A DNA stretch of 37,879 nt from DASRBA01 sp036559665 (GTDB lineage Bacteria > Myxococcota > Myxococcia > Myxococcales > Myxococcaceae): positions 1 through 37,879 of the forward strand of contig DATBSS010000642.1 in assembly GCA_036559665.1 (NCBI GenBank), written 5' to 3'. Both the position numbers and the translations under genes were made by a program. Shown piece by piece: positions 6,513-14,459 of this stretch. Below the pieces are notes generated by a model. The model saw only the letters and a list, made by a program, of their open reading frames with translations. It did not search any database and had not been told where the DNA came from. The stretch's first letter is position 1, and the number at the start of each line of letters is the position of its first letter.

Positions 6513-8495
6513 CTATCGCCGGCGGAGCGTCCGGACCGTGATGGTGTCCGAGGCGGGAGGCCGGCTGACCCGGAAGATAACAACAGGAGGCCGGCCAACG
6601 GGAGAGACCTCCATGTTGAACCGGTTCTTGTCGTCCAGGTCCACGGCCTTGCCGTTGACATACAGGCGCGCACCCACCGGCGCCACCCCGGCGGCGCGCA
6701 TGGCGCTCCGGGCCCCCTCGCCGTTCTTCGGCGAGGTGATCACGAGATTTGGCACCGAGTTGTCGTACACGATCTCCATCTTGTTGAACTTGCCGCCCCG
6801 CAGCTCCGCGCCTTTTCCGTCCAGCGGGGTGACCGACCACACGTAGTTGCCCTCCGCCAGGGCGCCCGCCTCCAGCGGCAGCTTGGTCTCCGCCGTCTTC
6901 CGGTCCACCACCGGCTTGTCCAGGGCGTCCGCCTTGTAGACCTGCACCCGGTAGTCGGAGGCGCCCTCCTCGGGCGCGTAGGCGAACGTCACCGCGGGCG
7001 GCTTGTCCTGGAAGTAGATGGCCGACTTGTCCGCGCCGTCCTGGACCTCGTTGCGCACCCGCGCCAGGTCCTTCTGCGGTGGCTCCGGCGCGAAGGCAGC
7101 CCAGCCCTTGTCCACCTCGGTGGAGCGGTCCTTCTGGGTGACCCTCCAGTAGAGGGTGCCGCGGCGCGGGATGGGCACGTTGATGTAGTTGGAGTGCACC
7201 AGGCCGGAGAGCAGCCGCTGCTCGTACCTGGCGTCGAACGCCACCTCCACCCAGTAGTCGGCGTCGCCGTCGCCGGACCAGGACAGCGCCGCCCAGGGCA
7301 GGCCGGGGTGGTGGACCTTCAACCCGTTCCGGGTGGGGATGGAGATCTCCGCCTTGTCCGCGGGGGTGATCTCCACCCCGCCCTTGTCCGAGATGCGCGC
7401 CGACTGCCCGGCCCGCACCACCTGCTCCTTGCCGTCCTTGCCCACCTTCACGTCGCCCGCCACCGCCTGCAGGTCGTAGCCGTCCCGGGTCTTCACCACC
7501 CCGAACTGGCCGCCCTGGTCGCTCTCCAGCTGCAGGCCGGACAGCGCCACCCGGCTCTTGCGGCCCGGCGCCAGCGAGAGGGAGACCGCGCCCTTCTTGA
7601 GCTCCAGCGAGGAGTCCTCCACCCCGCCGCCTTGCCCGGCTTTCTGCAGGACGACCTCGGCGGCGTCCTCCAGGGCGAAGCGCGTCTCGGACCCCTTGAA
7701 GCTCATGGTGGAGCGGCCGCTCCGGACCCGCACCCCGTCGCCCTCCACCACCGCCTCGCCGCCGCGGCCCACCGCCTTCCACTTCTTCTGGCCCTGCTTC
7801 TTCACCTCCGACTTGCCGCCGCCGGCGGAGACGGTGACCTGGATGGGCTGGAGGGTGAGGTCGCCCTGGGTGCGGCCCTCGATCTCCACCTTGCCGGCGG
7901 TGAGGAGGACCTTCTCGCCCGCGTTCGCCTTCTGGGACTCCCCGTTGCGCGAGACCAGCTCCACCGCGCCCACCAGGACGTTCACCCGGACGCCGTCCTT
8001 GCCGACGTCGACCTCCACCGCGCCCTCGTCCGCCCCCAGCCGGGTGATGCCGAAGGGCGTGAGGATGGTGAGCGCGGTAGCGCCGCCGGCTGCCGCCCCG
8101 GATGCCCCGGCCGCCACGCGGGTGAGCACCAGCCCGCGGTCCACGTTGAGGACGATGCCGGTCTCGTCCTGGTTGATCACCACCCGCGCGTCCGGGCCGA
8201 TCTCCACCACCTGACCCTGGTTGAAGCGCAGGTTGGCGGACGCCTCCGCCGAGGTGATCAGCGCGTCCTTGAGGTACAGGTAGGTCCCCAGCTTGGCGTT
8301 ACCCATGGTCCCGCCCCGCTGGAGCACCACCTGCCCGCGCATCTGCTCCAGGTGGGCGACGGGCGCCCCCAGCGTGTTCCCCGCGTCCTTCGCGCCCTCC
8401 GGGTCGCCGCAGCACAGTCCCAGCGCCAGCGCGCCGAGGAGCAGCGCCCGAGGCCCGGAGTCACGAAGGCTGGACGGGAGAGGGGTCGCGCTCAA
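6513..8495 (-). CDS. FecR-domain envelope protein (probable lipoprotein)
   Basis: A 660-residue exported protein. The N-terminus has a hydrophobic stretch ending ALALGLCCGDPEG, a non-canonical lipoprotein-like signal. A FecR-type domain follows (about 44-200: GQVVLQRGG, then LKDALITSAEASANLRF, VEIGPDARVVI, then GAVEVDVGKDGVRVNVLVG). A second FecR-like beta-rich stretch (about 230-400) comes next, and a fibronectin/Ig-like C-terminal part contains NYVWSVTPLDGKG and NLVITSPKNGEGARS. FecR domains here are not paired with a FecI sigma factor, so a structural or ligand-binding envelope role is more likely than iron regulation. The start is inferred as TTG at 8495, overlapping the stop of the upstream gene (TTGA); no ATG or GTG lies before the signal sequence. 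Confidence 0.8.
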   Translation of the reverse strand: MSATPLPSSLRDSGPRALLLGALALGLCCGDPEGAKDAGNTLGAPVAHLEQMRGQVVLQRGGTMGNAKLGTYLYLKDALITSAEASANLRFNQGQVVEIGPDARVVINQDETGIVLNVDRGLVLTRVAAGASGAAAGGATALTILTPFGITRLGADEGAVEVDVGKDGVRVNVLVGAVELVSRNGESQKANAGEKVLLTAGKVEIEGRTQGDLTLQPIQVTVSAGGGKSEVKKQGQKKWKAVGRGGEAVVEGDGVRVRSGRSTMSFKGSETRFALEDAAEVVLQKAGQGGGVEDSSLELKKGAVSLSLAPGRKSRVALSGLQLESDQGGQFGVVKTRDGYDLQAVAGDVKVGKDGKEQVVRAGQSARISDKGGVEITPADKAEISIPTRNGLKVHHPGLPWAALSWSGDGDADYWVEVAFDARYEQRLLSGLVHSNYINVPIPRRGTLYWRVTQKDRSTEVDKGWAAFAPEPPQKDLARVRNEVQDGADKSAIYFQDKPPAVTFAYAPEEGASDYRVQVYKADALDKPVVDRKTAETKLPLEAGALAEGNYVWSVTPLDGKGAELRGGKFNKMEIVYDNSVPNLVITSPKNGEGARSAMRAAGVAPVGARLYVNGKAVDLDDKNRFNMEVSPVGRPPVVIFRVSRPPASDTITVRTLRRR

Positions 8496-10060
8496 CGGGT
8501 GGGGTGCAGGTCGACGTTGTAGATCGCCTGGTCGCCGTCCTTCACGGTCACGGTCTTCGTCTGGGTGATGAAGCCGGGCGCGGAGATGATCAGGCTGTAG
8601 GTGCCGCCCGGGATGCGGAAGGTGAAGGCGCCGGTGCCGCCGGCGGCCCGGGTCCTCACCTTGGCCTCCGGGATCTCCAGCGACGCCTGGATGGCCCGCC
8701 CGCCGTTGCTGTTGCGGACCAGGCCGGTGATGGTGGCCGGGATGGCGGCGCGCGCCTTCACCAGCGACAGCGGCAGGTCCGCCGTCTTCAGCGCCACGAT
8801 GGAGGCCACCTCGCTCACCGGGTGGTAGTCCGGGACGTTGGTCTCCACCGGCACCGGGCCGGGCAACAGGCCGTCGAAGGTCACCGTGCCCTTGTCCGAG
8901 GTCTGCTTCTCCACCCCGCGCACCTTCACCGTCGCCCCGGCGATGGGCTGCCTGGAGACCTTGTCCAGCAGGGTGATCAGCAGCGACCCGGTCTTGGGCG
9001 GCTCCTTCTTCGCCTTCAGCTCGAACACCGCCTCCTGGCCCGCCACCACGGTGGCCCGCGCCTCCGCCGGGAGATAGCCCGTGGCGACCACCTTGATCAC
9101 CGCCGAGCCCGGCGGGACGTCCTGCGCGTTGAAGGAGCCGGGCGCGCTTCCCGCGCGCGCCTGGACATCGCGGCCGGCCACGCTCAGCGCCACCGTGGCG
9201 CCGGGGAGCGGCTGCCCGGTGTCGGCGTCCACCGCGCGCACCAGCACCGTGCCCAGGCGCGACACCGGCGCGTGGTCCAGGAAGTCGAACTGGAGCGCCA
9301 GGCCCCCGCGCTGGAGCACCTGCGAGGCGCTGAAGGCGGGCGTGGGCGCGCCGGCCGGGCCCACCGCCACCCGGTCCTGCACGTACTGGTAATCCGCCAC
9401 CAGCGAGTACTGGAAGGTGCCGGCCAGGCCCAGGGGGACGATCAGCGACGCGCCTCCCGACAGCCCGGTGGAGGTCGCCGGGTCGGTGGAGGGCGCGCTG
9501 ACCAGCAGTGGGTACGGGTACTCGCCGCGGATCTCCAGGCGGGCGCCGAAGATCGGGAGCTCCACCTGGGCGCGCAGCGCGCCCAGCGCCGAGTGCCGGG
9601 TGATGGCGGTGAAGCTGGAGTCCGGCACCGTCGTGTTGCCGAAGTTGGGCAGCTGCGCGAGCTGGTAGCCCACCAGCCCTTCCAGCGTGATCGGGCCCAG
9701 CAGCAGCCGGGCCGAGGGGCCGCCGGAGATCCGGAGCAGGCCGCCGCCGCTGACGCGGGTGCGGGCGGCGTCCGTGGTGAACAGCGCGAAGCCCTCGCGC
9801 TGCGCGGAGAGGCCGGCGCCCACCAGGGGCATGAACCAGTAGCGCGCGGAGCCCGCGAAGTCGTTGGGGGTCCATCCGCTGTACTGAAGGCCCCGGCCGA
9901 GGTCCAGCTGGGCGCCGTCGCGCAGCGAGATGCCGTAGCGCAGCCGGACCGAAGCGACCTCGTACGGCGGGGGCGACTCTTCCTGCGCGAACGCCGGCGC
10001 CGCCAGCGCGAGAGACACGAAGACCAGGGTGGCCACGACCTGGGGGCTGGGGGACGCCAT
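8492..10060 (-). CDS. Outer-membrane-type protein with carboxypeptidase-regulatory-like repeats
   Basis: A 522-residue exported protein, first gene of the operon with the FecR protein and the kinase. A signal peptide ends APAFAQ (about 1-25). Residues about 30-270 show alternating short amphipathic strands (ARLLLGPITLEGLVGYQL, AQVELPIFGARLEIRGEY, GTFQYSLVADYQYV) of the kind seen in outer-membrane barrels. The C-terminal half has three carboxypeptidase-regulatory-like (Cna-B-like) repeats beginning near 267 (VLVRAVDADTGQPLPGATV), 357 (LLITLLDKVSRQPIAGATV) and 445 (ATITGLVRNSNGGRAI). Such repeats are extracytoplasmic adhesion or scaffold modules. Barrel plus repeats is my inference; no exact family is recognised. 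A promoter candidate lies so close that the mRNA may be nearly leaderless. Confidence 0.82.
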   Translation of the reverse strand: MASPSPQVVATLVFVSLALAAPAFAQEESPPPYEVASVRLRYGISLRDGAQLDLGRGLQYSGWTPNDFAGSARYWFMPLVGAGLSAQREGFALFTTDAARTRVSGGGLLRISGGPSARLLLGPITLEGLVGYQLAQLPNFGNTTVPDSSFTAITRHSALGALRAQVELPIFGARLEIRGEYPYPLLVSAPSTDPATSTGLSGGASLIVPLGLAGTFQYSLVADYQYVQDRVAVGPAGAPTPAFSASQVLQRGGLALQFDFLDHAPVSRLGTVLVRAVDADTGQPLPGATVALSVAGRDVQARAGSAPGSFNAQDVPPGSAVIKVVATGYLPAEARATVVAGQEAVFELKAKKEPPKTGSLLITLLDKVSRQPIAGATVKVRGVEKQTSDKGTVTFDGLLPGPVPVETNVPDYHPVSEVASIVALKTADLPLSLVKARAAIPATITGLVRNSNGGRAIQASLEIPEAKVRTRAAGGTGAFTFRIPGGTYSLIISAPGFITQTKTVTVKDGDQAIYNVDLHPTR

Positions 10061-10070
10061 GGCGCGGCGG

Positions 10071-10099
10071 ATTCTAGGGTCCGCTCCACCGTGCGTCCA
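10071..10099 (-). promoter_or_regulatory. Sigma-70-type promoter candidate for the kinase operon
   Basis: On the minus strand TGGACG (10094-10099) and TAGAAT (10071-10076) are separated by exactly 17 bp; they match 4/6 and 5/6 of the housekeeping consensus. The predicted transcription start, near 10064, is only a few bases before the ATG at 10060, and no Shine-Dalgarno is visible, so the message could be leaderless. Confidence 0.45.
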
Positions 10100-10142
10100 T
10101 CCGAGGGCGGGCGGCCGCCCGAGGGATCGCCGTGACGTGGCC

Positions 10143-10171
10143 TTGCTGGGTCACACTTCGTCTGGTAGAGA
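10143..10171 (+). promoter_or_regulatory. Weak promoter candidate for mglBA operon
   Basis: TTGCTG (10143-10148) and TAGAGA (10166-10171) are separated by 17 bp, with TGG directly before the -10 box (extended -10 style). Each hexamer matches only 3/6 of consensus. It would give a leader of about 55 nt before mglB. The 173-bp gap between the two divergent starts (10061-10233) must hold the operon promoter, but this exact choice is uncertain. Confidence 0.28.
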
Positions 10172-10233
10172 TCTCAAGTTCCGACAACTCTCGCCTAACC
10201 CTCGGAATTTTCTCCAGAAACGCCCCGCACCCA

Positions 10234-10710
10234 ATGGCCAGCCAACTGGTGATGTACGAAGAGGAGTTCACCAAGATCAACGCGGTCTGCGACCGGCTGA
10301 CCAAGGACGCGAACGCGAAGGTGGTGTTCCTCGTCGACAAGAACGGCCAGCTGATCTCCGCGGCCGGACAAACGCAGAACATCGACACCACGTCGCTGGC
10401 GTCGCTCACTGCGGGCAACGTGGCGGCCATGGGCGGGTTGGCGAAGCTGATCGGCGAGGCGGAGTTCCCGATGCAGTTCCACCAGGGGAGCCAGCTCTCG
10501 CTCTTGAGCGCCATCGTCGGGAGCCGGGTGGTGCTGGTGGTGATCTTCGACAACCGGACCAGTCAGGGACTGGTCCAGCTCCGCGTGAAGAAGGCGTCGG
10601 CGGAGCTGCACACCATCTTCGATGCGCTGGTGAAGAAGACGGATGGACCCGGGAGCTCGCCCTTCGCCGAGATCTCGGACGACGACATCGACAACCTTTT
10701 CAGCGAGTGA
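10234..10710 (+). CDS. mglB: MglB, GTPase-activating protein for MglA (Roadblock/LC7)
   Basis: A 158-residue Roadblock/LC7 protein. In Myxococcus xanthus MglB is the GAP of the Ras-like GTPase MglA and helps set front-rear polarity. The sequence from MASQLVMYEEEFTKINAV through NIDTTSLASLTAGNVAAMGG to the C-terminal AEISDDDIDNLFSE is almost the M. xanthus protein, as I recall it. That match fixes the start at the ATG at 10234; the open frame extends 34 codons further upstream with unrelated sequence. No strong ribosome site precedes it. It lies 11 bp before mglA, the usual order. The conserved acidic C-terminal tail, reported as contacting MglA or partners in M. xanthus, is intact. Confidence 0.96.
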   Translation: MASQLVMYEEEFTKINAVCDRLTKDANAKVVFLVDKNGQLISAAGQTQNIDTTSLASLTAGNVAAMGGLAKLIGEAEFPMQFHQGSQLSLLSAIVGSRVVLVVIFDNRTSQGLVQLRVKKASAELHTIFDALVKKTDGPGSSPFAEISDDDIDNLFSE

Positions 10711-10721
10711 CCCAGGTCGAC

Positions 10722-11309
10722 ATGTCCTTCATCAACTACTCATCCCGCGAGATCAACTGCAAGATCGTCTATTACGGCCCGGGCCTGTGCGGGAAGACGA
10801 CCAATCTCCAGTACATCTACAACAAGACCAATCCGGAGACGAAGGGCAAGCTGATCTCGCTCTCCACCGAGACGGACCGGACCCTGTTCTTCGACTTCCT
10901 CCCGCTCTCGCTGGGTGAGATCCGCGGCTTCAAGACGCGCTTCCACCTCTACACGGTGCCGGGCCAGGTCTTCTACGACGCGTCCCGCAAGCTGATCTTG
11001 AAGGGCGTGGACGGGGTGGTGTTCGTCGCCGACTCCCAGGTGGAGCGCATGGAGGCGAACATGGAGTCGCTGGAGAACCTCCGCGTCAACCTCGCCGAAC
11101 AGGGATACGACCTGAACAAGATCCCGGAGGTCGTCCAGTACAACAAGCGGGACCTCCCCAACGCCGTCACCCTGGAGGAGATGCGCAAGGTGCTCAACCC
11201 GCGCAACGTCCCCGAGTACCAGGCGGTGGCCCCCACCGGGGTCGGCGTGTTCGACACTCTCAAGGCCGTGGCGAAGCTCGTGCTCACCGAGCTCCGGAAA
11301 GGCAGCTAG
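10722..11309 (+). CDS. mglA: MglA, Ras-like polarity GTPase
   Basis: A 195-residue small GTPase that in M. xanthus recruits motility machinery to the leading pole in its GTP form. The P-loop GPGLCGKTTN is at about 19-28. The switch-II region reads YTVPGQ with Thr78 in place of the usual Asp, an MglA hallmark. Arg53 and Gln82, the intrinsic catalytic residues described for MglA, are present, and NKRD (PM4) is present. The start MSFINYSSREINCK at 10722 matches known MglA; longer forms would merge with mglB. The next gene starts 4 bp after its stop, so mglA is embedded in a longer operon with Glt-type genes. That placement supports this machine as its effector. Confidence 0.97.
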   Translation: MSFINYSSREINCKIVYYGPGLCGKTTNLQYIYNKTNPETKGKLISLSTETDRTLFFDFLPLSLGEIRGFKTRFHLYTVPGQVFYDASRKLILKGVDGVVFVADSQVERMEANMESLENLRVNLAEQGYDLNKIPEVVQYNKRDLPNAVTLEEMRKVLNPRNVPEYQAVAPTGVGVFDTLKAVAKLVLTELRKGS

Positions 11310-11313
11310 AGCC

Positions 11314-12066
11314 ATGAAGCTGGCCTGCGCCGCGCTCTGCGCGCTGGCAATGGTCCCCGGCATCTCCCTCGCGCAACAGACCACCACCGAGGTGCAGAAA
11401 CCGGGGGAGATCCCGGCCCCTCAGAAGCCGCTCACCGCGGACGAGGCATTCAACTCGCGGGTGAAGACGCTGGAGGAGCAGGTCGTCGACCTGAAGGAGA
11501 AGATCTTCCGCACCAAGGCGCGCCTGCTGCTGCTTCAGGAAACGGTGCTGGGCGGAGACCTCTCCTCGGGCGCGCGGGCGGTGCTGTTCCACCGCAACGA
11601 GATGGGCTCCTCCTTCGTGCTGGAGTCGGTGGCCTACGCGCTGGACGGGGCGCCCATCTTCACCAAGGTGGACGTGAACGGGGACCTCGACAAGCGCGAG
11701 GAGTTCGAGATCTTCAACGGACGCATCGTCCCCGGGCAGCACCAGATCGCCGTGCGGCTGGTGTACCGCGGCCACGGCTACGGCATCTTCAGCTACCTCG
11801 AGGGATACAAGTTCAAGGTCCAGTCCAGCTACACCTTCAACGCCGAGGCAGCGAAGGTGACGACGGTGAAGATCGTCGGCTACGAGAAAGGCGGGCTGAC
11901 CGCGGACCTCAAGGACCGGCCGTCGGTCCGTTATGACGTGGAGGTCGCCAAGGACGCCGCCATGAAGCAGCAGACCCCCAGTTCGCCCGACACCAAGGCC
12001 GCCGCCCCGCCGTCCGCCGCCCCCACGGGGGCCGAACCGCCCGCGGCCCCGGCGGCGAAGCCGTAG
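11314..12066 (+). CDS. Secreted protein of the mgl-glt operon, function unknown
   Basis: A 250-residue protein with a signal peptide (MKLACAALCALAMVPGISLAQ). A short coiled coil (about 45-80: FNSRVKTLEEQVVDLKEKIF) is followed by a beta-rich domain (about 85-220) containing RAVLFHRNEMGSSFVLESV, GRIVPGQHQIAVRLVYRGHG and SYTFNAEAAKVTTVKIVGYE. The tail is low-complexity Ala/Pro. The sheet pattern with VPGQHQIAVRLVYRG resembles PEGA-like or transthyretin-like modules that bind envelope components. It begins 4 bp after mglA, whose end supplies an AAAGG ribosome site, and is followed 14 bp later by the TPR gene. Tight spacing implies shared expression and a likely periplasmic part in the same machine. 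I do not assign a gltX letter. Confidence 0.85.
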   Translation: MKLACAALCALAMVPGISLAQQTTTEVQKPGEIPAPQKPLTADEAFNSRVKTLEEQVVDLKEKIFRTKARLLLLQETVLGGDLSSGARAVLFHRNEMGSSFVLESVAYALDGAPIFTKVDVNGDLDKREEFEIFNGRIVPGQHQIAVRLVYRGHGYGIFSYLEGYKFKVQSSYTFNAEAAKVTTVKIVGYEKGGLTADLKDRPSVRYDVEVAKDAAMKQQTPSSPDTKAAAPPSAAPTGAEPPAAPAAKP

Positions 12067-12080
12067 CGGAGCGCCGCGCC

Positions 12081-14450
12081 GTGCGCCGCTACGCACCTCG
12101 CTCCTCCGCGGCCCCTCCGGCCCTCCTGGCCGCCGCGTGCGCCGCGCTCGCGGCCCTCGCGCCCGGCGCCGCGCGCGCGCAGGACGGCCGCGTCCTCTCC
12201 GAGGCCCAGGTGGCGGTGGACCAGGTGCAGGGCCAGCTCAAGGCGGCGGAGGACAACCTCCGCATCGTGGAGACGCAGTGGACGCAGCGCCCGGAGCCGA
12301 CCGACGAGGAGGCGCTGCTCCGCCGCTTCTCGGACGGGGAGATCCAGTACCTGCTGGGCGACACCCTGGGCGCCGCCGTCCTCTTCTACGACGTGGTCTC
12401 GGACCCCAAGTTCCAGGCCTCGCCCCGGCTGCCGGACGCGCTCTTCTACCTGGCAGATTCGCTCTACCAGAGCGGCAATCTCCTGGGCTCGCGCGTCTAC
12501 CTCAAGCAACTGCTGGCGATGAAGAGCGGCCACCACGCGGAGGCGCTGGCGCGCTTCCTGGACGTGGCCGGCCGCACCAACGAGTTCGAGGGCATCGAGG
12601 CGTACATCAACGAGGTGCGCGGCGCGTCGGGCACGCTCCCCCCGGAGATCGCCTACGTCTACGGGAAGTGGCTGTTCCGGCGCCGCGACCTCCCGCCCGC
12701 GGAGCGGATGCAGCGGCTGGAGCAGACGTTCTCCGCCATCGCCGACAACCCGGAGGCGCCCTACCGGCTCCAATCCACGTACTTCCTGGGCGTGGCGTAC
12801 GTGCAGGCCAGGACGCTGGACCGCGCGGTGGCGCAGTTCGAGAAGCTCAACCAGCTCCCCGCGCGCGGCGAGAAGGAAGTGAAGATCAAGGAGCTGGGGC
12901 AGCTGTCGCTGGGGCGGCTGTACTACGAGCTGGGCCGCTACGACGACGCGCTGGACCGCTACCAGGAGATCCCGCGGGAGAGCGAGCACTTCCCGGACTC
13001 CCTCTACGAGGTCGCCTGGTGCCAGGTGAAGAAGGGCGAGTTCGAGCGCGCCAAGAACGCCACCGACATCCTGCTCCTGGTGGCGCCGGACTCCACCCTG
13101 GCGCCGGAGGCGAAGATCCTCCAGGGCCACCTGCAGCTGAAGCTGAAGAAGTACGACGAGGCGGACGACACCTACGACCAGGTGGTGAACGAGTACTCGC
13201 CGGTCTACGACGAGATCAACGCCCTGCTCACCGTGGAGGACCCGGTGAGCTACTTCGACAAGCTGCTGGCCCGGAACGAGAAGAACCTGGACGTGGCGTC
13301 GCTGCTGCCGGCGGAGGCCCTGAAGTGGGCCACCACCCAGAAGGAGGTCTCCGACGCGGTCCGGATGATCAACGACCTGGAGTCCGGGCGCCGCGGCATC
13401 GAGGAGGCCAAGGACATCGCCGGGCGGGTGCTCAAGGCGCTGGACGAGCGCGGGCTGGAGTCGTTCCCCCAGATCCAGGAGGGCTACACCCGCGCCGAGG
13501 GGGTGGAGTCCGCGCTCACCCGCTCGGAGATGGTGCTGGTCCGCGCCGAGACGCAGGTGGCGCAGGAGCAGCTCTCCGCCGAGGAGCGGGTGGAGCTGGA
13601 CAAGGTGAAGGCGCAGGTCGACGCGCTGACCGCGCGGCTGGCCAGCGCCCCCACCACCCAGCAGGAGGTGGAGGCGCGGCGGCGGAAGATGCAGGCGCGC
13701 GTGGACGGCGCCGACAAGCAGGCCTTCAAGCTTGGCTACGAGCTGCAGTCGCTCACCGCCATGCTGGTGGCAGTGGAGAAGTGGCTGGACGACAACCGCA
13801 ACGAGCGCAAGGGCACCCCGGAGGACGAGAAGGCCTTCCGCGCGCGCATCCAGTCCGAGCTGGACGTGGTGGACACCCTGGGCAAGGAGCTTGGCTCGCT
13901 GAGGAGTGACCTGGCCCAGGAGCGCGCCTCCGCGGACGCCTCGGCCTCCGGCGAGGACACCCTGCGCAAGGAGTACCTGGAGGCGCTGGACCGGCAGCAC
14001 CGGCTCCTCGCCGGCGCCGAGGCGAAGATGGGCCCGGACGCGCAGCGGGTGGTGCAGCGCGCGCACCAGCTCCGGGAGTCCGTGGGCGGCCTGCGGCAGC
14101 GGGTGGCGCTGGCCCGGGGCGTCCTGAGGGAGCAGCTGGCCCGCCGCGGCAAGCAGCTGCGCGAGAAGGTGCTGGGGGAGCAGCAGCTCCTGGCCGAGTA
14201 CGAGAACAACACCCGTTCGGTCTCCGGCGACGCGCGCAACCTGGTGGGCCGGATCGCCTTCGACAGCTTCAAGCGCGTGCGCCAGCAGTTCTACGACCTG
14301 GTGCTCAAGGCCAACGTGGGCAACGTGGACGTGGCGTTCACCAAGAAGCAGGACAAGACGCAGCAGATCCAGAAGATGTCCGCCGAGAAGGACCGCGAGC
14401 TGCGCTCGCTGGACGGCGAGTTCAAGGAAGTGCTGAAGGACGTGGACTGA
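12081..14450 (+). CDS. Periplasmic TPR and coiled-coil protein of the mgl-glt operon
   Basis: A 789-residue protein with an Ala-rich signal peptide (start GTG; cleavage probably after ARA, before QDGR). Residues about 85-350 carry TPR-like helical pairs (AVLFYDVVSDPKFQASPRLP, DALFYLADSLYQSGNLLGSR, QLSLGRLYYELGRYDDALD, YEVAWCQVKKGEFERAKNA). The remaining half is long coiled coil (about 440-789) rich in Glu, Lys and Arg. It would be a scaffold spanning part of the periplasm. It sits between the unknown secreted protein and the gltD-like gene, 9 bp before the latter. It may be a structural relative of the TPR proteins of the M. xanthus Glt/Nfs complexes, but I cannot equate it with a specific member. 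The GTG start is preferred because it gives a complete signal peptide. Confidence 0.88.
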   Translation: MRRYAPRSSAAPPALLAAACAALAALAPGAARAQDGRVLSEAQVAVDQVQGQLKAAEDNLRIVETQWTQRPEPTDEEALLRRFSDGEIQYLLGDTLGAAVLFYDVVSDPKFQASPRLPDALFYLADSLYQSGNLLGSRVYLKQLLAMKSGHHAEALARFLDVAGRTNEFEGIEAYINEVRGASGTLPPEIAYVYGKWLFRRRDLPPAERMQRLEQTFSAIADNPEAPYRLQSTYFLGVAYVQARTLDRAVAQFEKLNQLPARGEKEVKIKELGQLSLGRLYYELGRYDDALDRYQEIPRESEHFPDSLYEVAWCQVKKGEFERAKNATDILLLVAPDSTLAPEAKILQGHLQLKLKKYDEADDTYDQVVNEYSPVYDEINALLTVEDPVSYFDKLLARNEKNLDVASLLPAEALKWATTQKEVSDAVRMINDLESGRRGIEEAKDIAGRVLKALDERGLESFPQIQEGYTRAEGVESALTRSEMVLVRAETQVAQEQLSAEERVELDKVKAQVDALTARLASAPTTQQEVEARRRKMQARVDGADKQAFKLGYELQSLTAMLVAVEKWLDDNRNERKGTPEDEKAFRARIQSELDVVDTLGKELGSLRSDLAQERASADASASGEDTLRKEYLEALDRQHRLLAGAEAKMGPDAQRVVQRAHQLRESVGGLRQRVALARGVLREQLARRGKQLREKVLGEQQLLAEYENNTRSVSGDARNLVGRIAFDSFKRVRQQFYDLVLKANVGNVDVAFTKKQDKTQQIQKMSAEKDRELRSLDGEFKEVLKDVD

Positions 14451-14459
14451 CCTTTCGCC

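Noticed and set aside
4770..8522. Long plus-strand open frame opposite the kinase and FecR genes
   Set aside because: Composition is shadow-like (Arg, His, Leu, Ala, Gly) and no motif is present; the minus strand has clear kinase and FecR motifs.
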